Shown piece after piece: positions 40,579-51,115 of a stretch of DNA of 64,000 nucleotides (within the stretch, counting starts at the first letter, position 1; every line of letters starts with the position of its first letter). The stretch is taken from assembly GCA_019637815.1 (NCBI GenBank), contig JAHBUZ010000021.1, positions 1 to 64,000 of the forward strand, in the 5' to 3' direction. Both the position numbers and the translations under genes were made by a program. The DNA comes from Chloroflexota bacterium (GTDB lineage Bacteria > Chloroflexota > Limnocylindria > Limnocylindrales > CSP1-4). Below the pieces are notes generated by a model. That model searched no databases, was not told where the DNA came from, and saw nothing but the letters and a program-made list of their open reading frames with translations.

Positions 40579-40884
40579 GTGGCCGTCTATCACCGGCTCG
40601 AATGGATCCCCGGTCAGTCGCCCGAGGTCGCGCGTGCGCAGGAGCGGTCCGGCGAGGTCTGGGGTCGGGTCGCGCACATGGGTCTGACGCCATGTGTCAA
40701 GGCATATCGCGGTCCACTGCCGTCAGGTGCCCGCGGGATCGAGTTCCGAACGGACGTCGAGCCCGATCCTGATGGCCCGCCCGGGGTCGCGACCTGGACC
40801 GGCCCTCGTGACGGTGTCGTCGTCGAAGGGGACTATGCCAAGATAGCCGTGACGGTCCTGCGCAACGGTCAGGTCGATGAGTGA
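40579..40884 (+). CDS. Unknown small protein A in the purine operon
   Basis: This is a 101-residue protein from a GTG at 40579, 13 bp after purF. The composition is protein-like (VYHRLEWIPGQSPEVARAQ, GIEFRTDVEPDPDGP), with no signal peptide or membrane segment. Third-position GC is lower than in the flanking pur genes, suggesting later arrival. The 3' end overlaps the next small gene by 8 bp. No family is recognised. Confidence 0.6.
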   Translation: MAVYHRLEWIPGQSPEVARAQERSGEVWGRVAHMGLTPCVKAYRGPLPSGARGIEFRTDVEPDPDGPPGVATWTGPRDGVVVEGDYAKIAVTVLRNGQVDE

Positions 40885-41224
40885 GGTCCCAGGCGTGTCC
40901 ATCCCGGTCGCGACCATCACCGCGAGCGATGAGGAATTGGCCGCGCATGGCATCCGGTTCGAATCGCTCACGCCCTCGGGTGATGAGCCGGGGCCCGTCG
41001 AGGTCGGTGTGGTCCGGACGAGGCACGGGTCCGTCGATCTCGTCCGGCATGTCGGGCATCCGGAGCTGGGGATCGAGATCAGGGCGGACCGAGACGCACA
41101 TCCGAACGACGTCGTGCAGGCGGTGATGACGACGCTCGACCTGCCTGCGTCCAGGACGATCTGGGTCCGGTCCTCGAGTGTGGTACGCGCGGCGGAGGAC
41201 ACGCCGCCGTACGGCGCTGCGTGA
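40877..41224 (+). CDS. Unknown small protein B in the purine operon
   Basis: This 115-residue soluble protein starts with ATG inside the end of small gene A and ends in a GTGA overlap with purM. It is acidic with strands such as EVGVVRTRHGSVDLVRHVG and a helix DVVQAVMTTLDLPASRTI. A and B are therefore translated as part of the operon between purF and purM. The function is not recognised. A two-gene cassette (for example modifier plus partner) is possible. Confidence 0.55.
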   Translation: MSEVPGVSIPVATITASDEELAAHGIRFESLTPSGDEPGPVEVGVVRTRHGSVDLVRHVGHPELGIEIRADRDAHPNDVVQAVMTTLDLPASRTIWVRSSSVVRAAEDTPPYGAA

Positions 41225-42345
41225 GGGATCCAGCCACCATCGAGCCCGAGGGACCGGCCCGCGCCGCGTATGCCGCGGCGGGGGTGGACGTCGCGGCTGG
41301 CGACCGGGCGGTGGAGCTGATGCGTGGTCGGATCGCGGCGGCTGGGGCGGGTGGCGCGGACCTGCTGGGTGGCCTCGGCGGCTTCGGTGCTGCGCTGGAG
41401 CTGCCGCCGGGGATGCGTCGGCCGGTGTTGGTGAGTGCCACGGACGGTGTGGGCACCAAGACGGAGATCGCCCGGGCGCTCGGCCGGTTCGACACCATCG
41501 GTCGTGACCTCGTCGCGATGTGCGCCGACGATGTCGTGTGTCATGGCGCCCGGCCGTGGCTGTTCCTCGACTATGTCGCGGTCGGCCGTGTGGAACCGGA
41601 GCGGGTGGCGCAGCTGGTCGGCGGCATCGCGGAGGGCTGTGCGACGGCGGGCGCGATGCTCGTGGGGGGTGAGACCGCGGAGCACCCGGGGGTCATGGAG
41701 CCGGACGCGTTCGATCTGGCCGGGTTCTGTGTGGGCATCGTGGAGCGGGACGAGCTCATCGATGGGTCCGCGACGCGCGCGGGCGATGCGATCATCGGTA
41801 TCGCCTCGTCGGGGCTGCATGCGAACGGGTACTCGCTGGTGCGGGCGACACTCCGCGAGACCGGCACGGCCCTCGATGAGCCACTCGAGGCAGCGCCCGG
41901 TGGCGCCGCGACCACCCTGGGCGCCACGACCGTCGGCGAGGCGCTCCTCGAGCCGACCACGATCCACGCGCCGGACGTCCTCGCGGTCCGCGACGAGCTG
42001 GCCGCACGCGGCCTCCGACTCGGCGGCATCGCCCACATCACGGGGGGTGGCCTGCCGAGCAACCTGCCTCGCGCGCTGACGCCCGACCTGGGCGCCGTGG
42101 TGTATCCCGATCGTTGGCCCATCCCGCCGGTCATGGCACTCATCGCGCGCCGCGCCGAGATGTCCGGCCCGGAGCTGCGGGCGACCTTCAACGGCGGCAT
42201 CGGCATGGCGCTCGTGGTCGAGCCGGCGGCGACATCGGTCGTCCTCGAGCTGCTGGCGTCCAGGGGCCAGGCGAGCTGGGTCATCGGACAGGTCGTGCCG
42301 GTCGGGGTGACCGGTCCATCGAGATATCGCGAGGAGGCTGGGTGA
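41221..42345 (+). CDS. purM: Phosphoribosylformylglycinamidine cyclo-ligase (AIR synthetase)
   Basis: This protein forms the imidazole ring of AIR using ATP. It has 374 residues from a GTG that overlaps the preceding gene. The motifs are intact: VLVSATDGVGTKTEIA, DLVAMCADDVVCHGA, MLVGGETAEHPGVM, IASSGLHANGYSLVR and HITGGGLPSNLPRAL. The fold normally starts with YAAAGVDVAAGD as here. It overlaps the purN/purH fusion by 4 bp. Confidence 0.96.
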   Translation: MRDPATIEPEGPARAAYAAAGVDVAAGDRAVELMRGRIAAAGAGGADLLGGLGGFGAALELPPGMRRPVLVSATDGVGTKTEIARALGRFDTIGRDLVAMCADDVVCHGARPWLFLDYVAVGRVEPERVAQLVGGIAEGCATAGAMLVGGETAEHPGVMEPDAFDLAGFCVGIVERDELIDGSATRAGDAIIGIASSGLHANGYSLVRATLRETGTALDEPLEAAPGGAATTLGATTVGEALLEPTTIHAPDVLAVRDELAARGLRLGGIAHITGGGLPSNLPRALTPDLGAVVYPDRWPIPPVMALIARRAEMSGPELRATFNGGIGMALVVEPAATSVVLELLASRGQASWVIGQVVPVGVTGPSRYREEAG

Positions 42346-44684
42346 GCACGGGGGACATGGCATCGGCGGGGGAGGGCACGCGCGCTTCGGCGGCCCTAGG
42401 CGCCGCGACGAACGCCGAGGACGCACGGACTCCGGAGGGGAGTCACGGGGCGACCATGGCGGCCCCGGAAATCAGCGCGGCGCGCATCGTGGTCGGTGTC
42501 TCGGGGCAGGGGAGCAACCTGCGGGCACTGGTCGCGGCGGAGCGACGGGGCATCCTCGGCGGTCGCATCGTCAGCGTGTTCGCGGACCGTGTCTGTCCCG
42601 CCACGGACTGGGCGGTCGAGCAGGGCATCCCGGTGCTGCTCGTGCCGCCGTCGGGCCACCCGGACCTGCGTAGCTGGGACATCGGTCTCGCTGCCGGGCT
42701 CCAGCAGATCGAGCCGGATGTCGTGGTCCTCGCGGGCTTCCTGCGCATCCTGGGCCCGGAGGTCCTGAACGCGTTCCGCGAGTGCATCATCAACGTGCAC
42801 CCGTCCCTGCTCCCGGCATTCCCCGGGCTCCACGCGATCCGTGATGCGTTGGACGCCCGCGTGGTCGTGACGGGCGTGACGGTGCATCTCGTGGACGAGA
42901 CGCTGGACGGCGGCCCGATCGTGGCCCAGGAGGCCGTGCCCATCCTGCCGTCCGATGACGAGGCCTCGCTCGCGGCACGCATCCACGCGGTCGAGCATCG
43001 ACTCCTGCCGCGCGTGGTGGCCATGGCGGCGGCCGGCACGCTGGGGATCGATATCGATGGACGCCTGACGTTCGATCGGACCCGCTCCCGGCATATCCCG
43101 GTGCCCCGTCGGGCGCTCCTCTCGATGTCGGACAAGGACGGCCTGGTCGACCTGGCCCGGGCGCTCGATGGGCTTGGCTTCGAGCTGGTCTCGACCGGTG
43201 GCACCGCACGCACGATGCGCGACGCCGGCCTCCCGGTGACCGATGTGGCGGCTGTCACGGGGTCGCCCGAGATGCTCGATGGGCGGGTCAAGACGCTCCA
43301 CCCGCGCATCCACGGTGGCGTGCTCGCGGATCTCCGGTCGCCGGCGCATCGGGGACAGCTGGCGCACGCGAACATCGATGCGTTCCAGGTGGTCGCGGTC
43401 AACCTGTATCGATTCGCGGACGCCGCGGCCCGGCCGGGCATCGACCTCGATGCGCTGATCGAGGAGATCGACATCGGTGGACCGGCGCTCGTCCGGGCGG
43501 CAGCCAAGAACCACGCGAACGTGGCCATCCTCACCGACCCGCGGCAGTACCCGGGCGTGCTCGACGAGCTGCGGCGTGACGGCGCGGTGTCCGAGACGAC
43601 ACGGCGTGACCTGGCGCTCGCCGCGTATCGCCTGACGGCCGACTACGACACGATGATCGCCGCCGAGCTGGGTCGCCGGTTCGCCGGGGACGGGGAGGGG
43701 GCGGAGCCGGGCGTCGAGGAGCGGCTGCCGGCACGGCTGGAGGTCTCGCTCGAACGCGCCGCGCTGCTGCGATATGGCGAGAACCCGCACCAGGCGGCAG
43801 CGCTGTACGTGGTGCCGGGCGCGGACCCGATGGCGGGAGCCCTGGCGACGGGTGCCCGACCGCTCCAGGGCAAGCCGCTCAGCTACAACAACCTGCTGGA
43901 CGCCGCCGCGGCCGCGGGGCTGGCACGCGACCTGCGGGGCGCCGCGATCGCGATCATCAAGCACGGCAACCCCTGCGGGACGGCGGAGGCGCCCGACCTG
44001 ACGAGTGCCTGGGAGGGCGCGTTGTCCGGCGACCCGGTGAGTGCCTTCGGTGGGGTCGTGGCGGTCAAGGGGGTCGTGGATCGCGCGCTCGCGGAGCGGC
44101 TCGCCTCGCTGTTCCTGGAGGTGGTCGTCGCGTGCGCCTTCGACACGGACGCGCGCGCCATCCTTGCCGCGAAGCAGGACCTGCGGTTGCTGGAGGACCC
44201 GGGCATCGTCGGACTGCCCGTGGCGGGGGTCGAGCTGCGGAGCGCCGGCGGCGCCGTGCTGGCCACGGACGCGGATGTCTCGCTGGACCAGCCGGCCACC
44301 TGGCGCTCCGTTGGTGCGCGGCCGCCAAGCGAGCAGGAGCTCACCGACCTCGATCTCGCATGGCGCGTGAGTCGACATGTGCGCTCCAACGCGATCGTGC
44401 TCGCCCGGGATGGGGTGATCGTGGGCGTCGGTGCCGGTCAGATGAGCCGGGTCGACAGCGCCCGGCTCGCCGTGGACAAGGCGGGTCTGGAGCGGGCGCG
44501 CGGCGCGGTGTGTGCCTCGGACGCGTTCTTCCCGTTCCCGGACGCGCTCGAGGTGTGTGCCACGGCCGGTGTCACCGCGTTCGTGCATCCCGGCGGCAGC
44601 AAACGTGACGCGGAGGTCATCGCGGCCGCTGACGCGGCAGGTGCCGCCATCCTCCTGACCGGGGTCCGCCACTTCCGCCACTAG
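42342..44684 (+). CDS. purH: Fused GAR transformylase (PurN) and AICAR transformylase/IMP cyclohydrolase (PurH)
   Basis: A single 780-residue protein carries three activities. After a low-complexity 45-residue leader, residues ~48-245 are PurN: VVGVSGQGSNLRALV, then INVHPSLLPAFPG with the catalytic N151/H153 pair, and VHLVDETLDGGPI with D185. Residues ~257-780 are PurH: cyclohydrolase part RALLSMSDKDGLVDLA and STGGTARTM, then transformylase part RYGENPHQAA, KHGNPCG and SDAFFPFPD. The GTG at 42342 has a GAGGAGG site close upstream. Both folate-dependent formyl transfers of the pathway are thus in one polypeptide. No internal stop or frameshift separates them. Confidence 0.94.
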   Translation: MSTGDMASAGEGTRASAALGAATNAEDARTPEGSHGATMAAPEISAARIVVGVSGQGSNLRALVAAERRGILGGRIVSVFADRVCPATDWAVEQGIPVLLVPPSGHPDLRSWDIGLAAGLQQIEPDVVVLAGFLRILGPEVLNAFRECIINVHPSLLPAFPGLHAIRDALDARVVVTGVTVHLVDETLDGGPIVAQEAVPILPSDDEASLAARIHAVEHRLLPRVVAMAAAGTLGIDIDGRLTFDRTRSRHIPVPRRALLSMSDKDGLVDLARALDGLGFELVSTGGTARTMRDAGLPVTDVAAVTGSPEMLDGRVKTLHPRIHGGVLADLRSPAHRGQLAHANIDAFQVVAVNLYRFADAAARPGIDLDALIEEIDIGGPALVRAAAKNHANVAILTDPRQYPGVLDELRRDGAVSETTRRDLALAAYRLTADYDTMIAAELGRRFAGDGEGAEPGVEERLPARLEVSLERAALLRYGENPHQAAALYVVPGADPMAGALATGARPLQGKPLSYNNLLDAAAAAGLARDLRGAAIAIIKHGNPCGTAEAPDLTSAWEGALSGDPVSAFGGVVAVKGVVDRALAERLASLFLEVVVACAFDTDARAILAAKQDLRLLEDPGIVGLPVAGVELRSAGGAVLATDADVSLDQPATWRSVGARPPSEQELTDLDLAWRVSRHVRSNAIVLARDGVIVGVGAGQMSRVDSARLAVDKAGLERARGAVCASDAFFPFPDALEVCATAGVTAFVHPGGSKRDAEVIAAADAAGAAILLTGVRHFRH

Positions 44685-44699
44685 GCCGAGGGACCCGCC

Positions 44700-44876
44700 T
44701 CAGTCGCCGTCGTCCGCGAAACCGATGGCCGAGCCGTCGTCCGAGTACGCATCCACGTCGACCTGGCTCGGCACCGACTCGCCCCTCGCGGACGCTCGTG
44801 TCCGTTCGTCATCCTCCATGTTCTGACCGAGGACCAGCTCCAGGATCGCCTGGAGCACGCCCTTGAGACTGGCCAT
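44700..44876 (-). CDS. 58-residue small protein, unknown
   Basis: A GGAGGACC site lies 2-3 nt before an ATG at 44876, and the frame stops at 44700. The product starts with a hydrophobic amphipathic helix (MASLKGVLQAILELVLGQNM) and continues with an acidic, probably disordered tail ending in DDGSAIGFADDGD. Codon third positions are G/C-rich, as in real genes here. It is convergent with purH, 15 bp away. No family is recognised. It could be a small regulator or a peptide binding a larger partner. Confidence 0.6.
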   Translation of the reverse strand: MASLKGVLQAILELVLGQNMEDDERTRASARGESVPSQVDVDAYSDDGSAIGFADDGD

Positions 44877-45038
44877 GCGGTCCTCCCGGGTTCGTATCGA
44901 TCTGCGGCGACCGGTCAGCCGTCATCGGACACGGTACGCGGATCGCCACGCCGCGCCAAGGTGGACCCTCGGATGTGGACAAGTCCCACGTGAGGCACTG
45001 GTGATGACCCGGTACGCACCACGGGCTACAGTGGCGCC

Positions 45039-45554
45039 ATGCGAACGACGTTCGTGGTCCCGCCGCCGGTGACCGAGGAGCTGATCGCGCGACGCAAGGC
45101 CCTTGGCCAGGACCTCTACGACGAGGTCTGGGAGGGCGTGTACCACGTGGCAGCAGCACCGAATGCCTGGCACTCCGAGGTGCAGGCCAGGCTGATCCGG
45201 ATCCTGGGCCCCTTGGCGGACCGTGTCGGCCTGCAGGTCCATGGCCCCTCCAACATCGGCGGGTCCAGGGACTTCCGGGTCCCGGATCTCGCATTCCTTC
45301 GCGGCACCGCGGATCCGGTCTGGCAGCACACCGCCGCCATCGTGGTCGAGGTCGTGTCCCCGGGCGACGAGAGCCGTCTCAAGTTCGCCCACTACTTCCG
45401 GATGGGCGTCGAGGAGTTCCTCATCGTCGACCCGGGCGCACGGACCGTCGAGTGGTTCGCGCGCGGCAGGGATGTCTTCACTCCCACCGATGCCAGCGCC
45501 ATCCTGGGGATCAGCGCCACCGAGCTCCACACCGCGATCGACTGGCCCGCCTGA
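45039..45554 (+). CDS. Uma2 family (DUF820) restriction-endonuclease-fold protein
   Basis: This 171-residue protein of the PD-(D/E)XK superfamily shows DEVWEGVYHVAAAPNAWHSEV, the acidic PDLAFLRG, VVEVVSPGDESRLKFAHYFRMGVEEFLIVDP. The active-site residues D, E and K are all present. The family is abundant in cyanobacteria and Chloroflexota, and its role is unclear (putative nuclease, sometimes linked with transposons). A TACAGT box (45027-45032) lies 6 nt before the ATG and ATGACC (45004-45009) 17 bp farther up, which suggests a leaderless message. Confidence 0.88.
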   Translation: MRTTFVVPPPVTEELIARRKALGQDLYDEVWEGVYHVAAAPNAWHSEVQARLIRILGPLADRVGLQVHGPSNIGGSRDFRVPDLAFLRGTADPVWQHTAAIVVEVVSPGDESRLKFAHYFRMGVEEFLIVDPGARTVEWFARGRDVFTPTDASAILGISATELHTAIDWPA

Positions 45555-45634
45555 CGGTCGGTCGGGCCGCCCGGGTCCTCGCGCAGGTCCGCGGTTCCTC
45601 CTCACGGTCGGTAGGATCACCGCTGCCTTCGACG

Positions 45635-45733
45635 GCGCTCGGCGAAGTGACCGCCTTGACGCATGACCTCACCCTCATCACGGTCGACGCTCGACTCTCG
45701 GCGGCGAGGACGCTGCGGACACGGAGCGCCTGA
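45635..45733 (+). pseudogene. C-terminal remnant of a PIN-domain gene
   Basis: The frame ending at 45733 reads ALGEVTALTHDLTLITVDARLSA, which resembles the C-terminal strand of PIN-domain toxins (DLTLVTxDxRL) with a short basic end. No N-terminal PIN part precedes it: upstream in the same frame is unrelated low-quality sequence that overlaps the Uma2 gene. It is most likely the decayed tail of a second VapC-type gene. Confidence 0.35.
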
Positions 45734-45823
45734 GCGGTCCCAGCCGCGCGCCCGACGTCCGCCTCGGCCCCGAGCCGCGGTGCCCACGCTGAACGCTGGC
45801 CACGCGGTACCATCGCTCGGCCC

Positions 45824-47455
45824 ATGAGTGACCGACCTCGCTACTACCTGACCACTGCCATCGCGTACCCCAACAACAAGCCGGGGCTCCACACCCTCTA
45901 CGAGGTGGTGGGCGCGGACGTCATCGCGCGCTGGCACCGGATGCAGGGCCATGACACCCGCTTCCTGACCGGCACGGATGAGCACTCCGTGAATATCCAC
46001 GAGCGGGCGAAGGAGCTGGGCCAGGACACCCGCGCCTTCGTCGATGGCATGGTGGACCTCTTCCGGACGGCAGAGGATGCGCTCGGTGTCACCCCGGATC
46101 GTTTCATCCGGACCACGGACCCCGACCACCACCGCGCGTCCCAGGAGATGGTCCGTCGTGCCTATGCGAACGGCGACGTCTACCAGGGCAGCTACGAGGG
46201 CTGGTACTGCCCCAACGAGGGCTTCCGCAACACCTCGGATCTCGTCGAGGACGGGACGGGTGTCCACTGCCCGAACCACCCGGGTGTCGAGCTGCAATGG
46301 CTGACGGAGCGCAACTGGTTCTTCCGCCTGTCGGCCTACCAGGCTCGGCTGCTCGCCTACTACGAGGCGAACCCGGACTGGGTCCAGCCGGAATATCGCC
46401 GCAACGAGATGCTCGGCTTCATCCGCCAGGGGCTCGAGGACATCTCCATCAGCCGCGAGACCTTCCACTGGGGCATCCCGTTCCCGGTCATGCCGGACGG
46501 CTCCAGCTCGCAGCTGCCGGATGGCTCGTGGGACCCGGCCGCGGGCGTCATCTACGTCTGGTTCGATGCGCTCATCAACTACATCACGGGGGCGGGCTTC
46601 CCGGATGACCCCGAGTCGTTCGCCTACTGGTGGCCCGCGGACCTGCACGTCATCGGCAAGGACATCAACCGCTTCCACACCATCATCTGGCCGGCGATGC
46701 TCATGAGTGCCGGGCTGCCGCTGCCGCGCAAGGTCTGGGTCCACGGCTGGCTCCTCGCCCAGGGGGAGCGGATGAGCAAGAGCCGGGGCAACTTCCTCGA
46801 TCCGGTGGATGTGGTCGCGGCACTGGGTCGGGACGGCGCCCGGTACGCGACGCTCCGCGAGGTGGCCTTCGACCGGGATGCGGATGTCTCCTGGGACAGC
46901 TTCCTGCGCCGCTACAACGCGGACCTCGCGAACGACCTCGGCAACCTCGTGAACCGGACCATCTCGATGACCGGTCGCTATCTCGAGGGCGACCGACCCG
47001 CCCCCGCTCCGGGCGGTGAGCTCGGCGCGATCTGGGCGGAGCACGTCGCGGCGTTCGATGCCGGCGTGGAGACGTGCATGCTCCACGAGGCGCTCGCCGC
47101 GCTCTGGCGCTTCGTGGGTGCCGCGAACCGATACGTGGACGCGCAGCAGCCGTGGGGACTCGCCAAGCTGGTGAAGGCCGGCGACGAGGCCGCGGCCGCG
47201 ACGCTCCGTGACGTCCTCGGGGAGCTGCTGGAGGCCTGCCGGGTCATCGCCCTCACGGTCGCGCCGTTCCTGCCCGATACCGCACCCCGGATGCTCGCCC
47301 AGCTGGGCCACGACTACCCGTACGAGGCCGATGGCAACGGTGGTCCGCCGCTGGCGCCGCTGCGGGCGTGGGGTGGGGGCGTGATGCCGGGTCGCGTGGC
47401 GTCACCCGAGCCGCTGTTCCCGCGCCTGGAGATCGAGACCGCCGAGGCGGAGTAG
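45824..47455 (+). CDS. metG: Methionyl-tRNA synthetase with aberrant HIGH motif
   Basis: This class I aminoacyl-tRNA synthetase has 543 residues. The N-terminal site reads YPNNKPGLHTLYE where relatives have YPNGxPHIGHAYE, so HIGH is replaced by GLHT (residues 21-24). The rest is regular: FLTGTDEHS, a zinc-knuckle-like pair of segments (GWYCPNEGF and VHCPNHPG), YVWFDALINYITG, GKDINRFHTIIWPAML, and RMSKS at 316-320 with the following RGN. The anticodon-binding helical domain is complete. There is no C-terminal tRNA-binding extension. A TACCAT box (45808-45813) lies 10 nt before the ATG. It is likely functional, but the altered ATP-site motif deserves attention. Confidence 0.9.
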   Translation: MSDRPRYYLTTAIAYPNNKPGLHTLYEVVGADVIARWHRMQGHDTRFLTGTDEHSVNIHERAKELGQDTRAFVDGMVDLFRTAEDALGVTPDRFIRTTDPDHHRASQEMVRRAYANGDVYQGSYEGWYCPNEGFRNTSDLVEDGTGVHCPNHPGVELQWLTERNWFFRLSAYQARLLAYYEANPDWVQPEYRRNEMLGFIRQGLEDISISRETFHWGIPFPVMPDGSSSQLPDGSWDPAAGVIYVWFDALINYITGAGFPDDPESFAYWWPADLHVIGKDINRFHTIIWPAMLMSAGLPLPRKVWVHGWLLAQGERMSKSRGNFLDPVDVVAALGRDGARYATLREVAFDRDADVSWDSFLRRYNADLANDLGNLVNRTISMTGRYLEGDRPAPAPGGELGAIWAEHVAAFDAGVETCMLHEALAALWRFVGAANRYVDAQQPWGLAKLVKAGDEAAAATLRDVLGELLEACRVIALTVAPFLPDTAPRMLAQLGHDYPYEADGNGGPPLAPLRAWGGGVMPGRVASPEPLFPRLEIETAEAE

Positions 47456-47510
47456 GGGCAGCGCCGGCCCCGACCTCGATCGGCGTGGCGGCTCCCGTGC
47501 CGCCCACCGC

Positions 47511-49483
<1,973 letters not shown>

Positions 49484-49494
49484 GAGGTGCCGCA

Positions 49495-49552
49495 CCGGAT
49501 CTGGTGATGCGCCGGATCTGGTGATGCGCCGGATCTGGTGATGCGCCGGATC
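49495..49552. repeat. 17-bp tandem repeat, 3.4 copies
   Basis: The unit CCGGATCTGGTGATGCG is repeated exactly at 49495-49511, 49512-49528 and 49529-49545, followed by a partial copy CCGGATC. It lies in the 87-bp convergent gap between tatD and the ThrE-type gene. It is probably a variable-number repeat, not a CRISPR. Confidence 0.85.
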
Positions 49553-49570
49553 CCGGTGCCAGCCGAGTGG

Positions 49571-50932
49571 TCAGTCGCGCCGGATCCAGCCGCCGATGCG
49601 TTCCTGGGCGCCGCCCACGAGCACGTCGACCCCCTGATGGGCCACGGCCACCGCGGGCTCCACGACGCGTTGTCGGACACGCACCAGGGCAGCGGCCGCG
49701 AGGTCGCCCATCGCGACACCCGTGCCCAGCGCGAACGCGGTCGTGATGGCGCCCATGAGCCCGGCGACCTTGGCGGTGTCGCTCGTCGCGAGTAGGGCGT
49801 TCACCAGCGCGAGACCCGGCAGCAGCGGCAGGATGGCGGGCACGACCCAGAGGGACGCGGGTGCTCCCGCACGCAGCGCGATCATCCGCGCGACACCGCC
49901 GATGAGGGCCCCTGCGACGAACGTCACCACGGCGCTCTCCGCGGGGAGCACGAACCCGGTCGCGGCGCCGATCGCGACCGCGAGCGCGATGCCCGGCAGC
50001 ACGAACCGGGGCACGCCCAGGAGCACGGCATAGCCGACCGCGGCGACCACCGACCCGGCGATGACGACGGCCGCTGGCCAGTCGACCGGCCCGTCGGCGC
50101 TGAGCGACAGGGGCACCTCGAATGCGGCACCGACCGCGAGACCCACCGTCGCACCTGCGGCCACGCCCGCCGCGAGCAGCAACGCCTCCGCGAGCCGCGC
50201 CGTGCCCGAGACGATGGAGCCGTCGATGAGGTCACGCACGCCGGCCACGAGCGCGCCACCGGGCAGGAACCGGAGGATCGCGCCGGTGAGCACGAGGCTC
50301 GCGTGGATCTCCGTCACGAGGCCCGCCACGACGACCGCACCGAGCGTCGTGATGAGCGTCGCCGCCACGAGCTGGAAGAAGGGCACCATGGCGCTGCGGT
50401 CGAGGAGCGCCAGGGCGGGCTGGACAGCGAGGACGATGAGCGCCGTCACCGCCAGGTCGAGCAGCGAGCCGCCGAAGATGAGCGTCGCACCGGCCGCGCT
50501 GAGCGCGGGAGCGACGGCGGTCAACGCGCGCGGATGGTGTCGGACGCCGCGCTCCCGGGCATCGAGGGCCGCCTCCGCATCCGCGAGATCCGCGTCGCCG
50601 GTCGCCAGCCGCCGGACGAGCGTCGTGACATCCGCCTGTGCCGAGATGTCGCCGTTGCGCTCGCGGACGAGGTGGACCAGCGTCAGCGGCTGCGCACCGC
50701 CACCGGGCGACCAGGAGAGCGAGATCGTGGCGAACGTGACCACGACATCGGTGCCCGGCAGCCCGAGAGCGCGCGTGGCGGCAAGGATGGTCGCCTCGAT
50801 GTCCTCGGTCTGAGCGCCTCCCGCCAGCATCAGTGAGCCGATGCGTCGACCCACGGTGAGCACCCGCACAGCCATCGCCGGATCGATGGTCGACGCGGCA
50901 GGCGGTGCGACAGGGGCAGGGGTGGGCTCCAT
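49571..50932 (-). CDS. Threonine/serine exporter (ThrE) family membrane protein
   Basis: This 453-residue protein unites both halves of the family (ThrE/DUF1212 plus DUF3815). The N-terminal cytoplasmic part contains RRIGSLMLAGGAQTEDIEATILAA, then about ten membrane helices starting near residue 145. The typical GGALVAGVRDLIDGSIVSGTARLAEALL motif is present, as is a second cluster near the C-terminus with VVPAILPLLPGLAL. Members export threonine and serine or related small molecules. The substrate is not determinable. The C-terminus ends with a charged GGWIRRD. Confidence 0.9.
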   Translation of the reverse strand: MEPTPAPVAPPAASTIDPAMAVRVLTVGRRIGSLMLAGGAQTEDIEATILAATRALGLPGTDVVVTFATISLSWSPGGGAQPLTLVHLVRERNGDISAQADVTTLVRRLATGDADLADAEAALDARERGVRHHPRALTAVAPALSAAGATLIFGGSLLDLAVTALIVLAVQPALALLDRSAMVPFFQLVAATLITTLGAVVVAGLVTEIHASLVLTGAILRFLPGGALVAGVRDLIDGSIVSGTARLAEALLLAAGVAAGATVGLAVGAAFEVPLSLSADGPVDWPAAVVIAGSVVAAVGYAVLLGVPRFVLPGIALAVAIGAATGFVLPAESAVVTFVAGALIGGVARMIALRAGAPASLWVVPAILPLLPGLALVNALLATSDTAKVAGLMGAITTAFALGTGVAMGDLAAAALVRVRQRVVEPAVAVAHQGVDVLVGGAQERIGGWIRRD

Positions 50933-51050
50933 CGCGCCGAAGTATCGCAGCGGATCAGCGCTCGTTGGCGGGTCGGTCAGGTCACGCGGGCGAGTGCGGA
51001 CGCACCGGTGCCGGTGCCATCACGCCCGACCGATCTTCGGCTGGTCCGAC

Positions 51051-51100
51051 GATCCTGCAAGCAGGCCCGAAGATCCTGCAAGCAGGCCCGAAGATCCTGC
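51051..51100. repeat. 21-bp tandem repeat, 2.4 copies
   Basis: The unit GATCCTGCAAGCAGGCCCGA plus A occurs at 51051-51071 and 51072-51092, followed by a partial copy. CCTGC and GCAGG within the unit form a small inverted repeat. It lies between the divergent-transcription end of the thioesterase gene and the ThrE-type gene start. Confidence 0.8.
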
Positions 51101-51115
51101 GGGCGTGGCCCAGGA

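Noticed and set aside
49495..49552. CRISPR array
   Set aside because: The repeats are directly adjacent without spacers and no cas gene is nearby.
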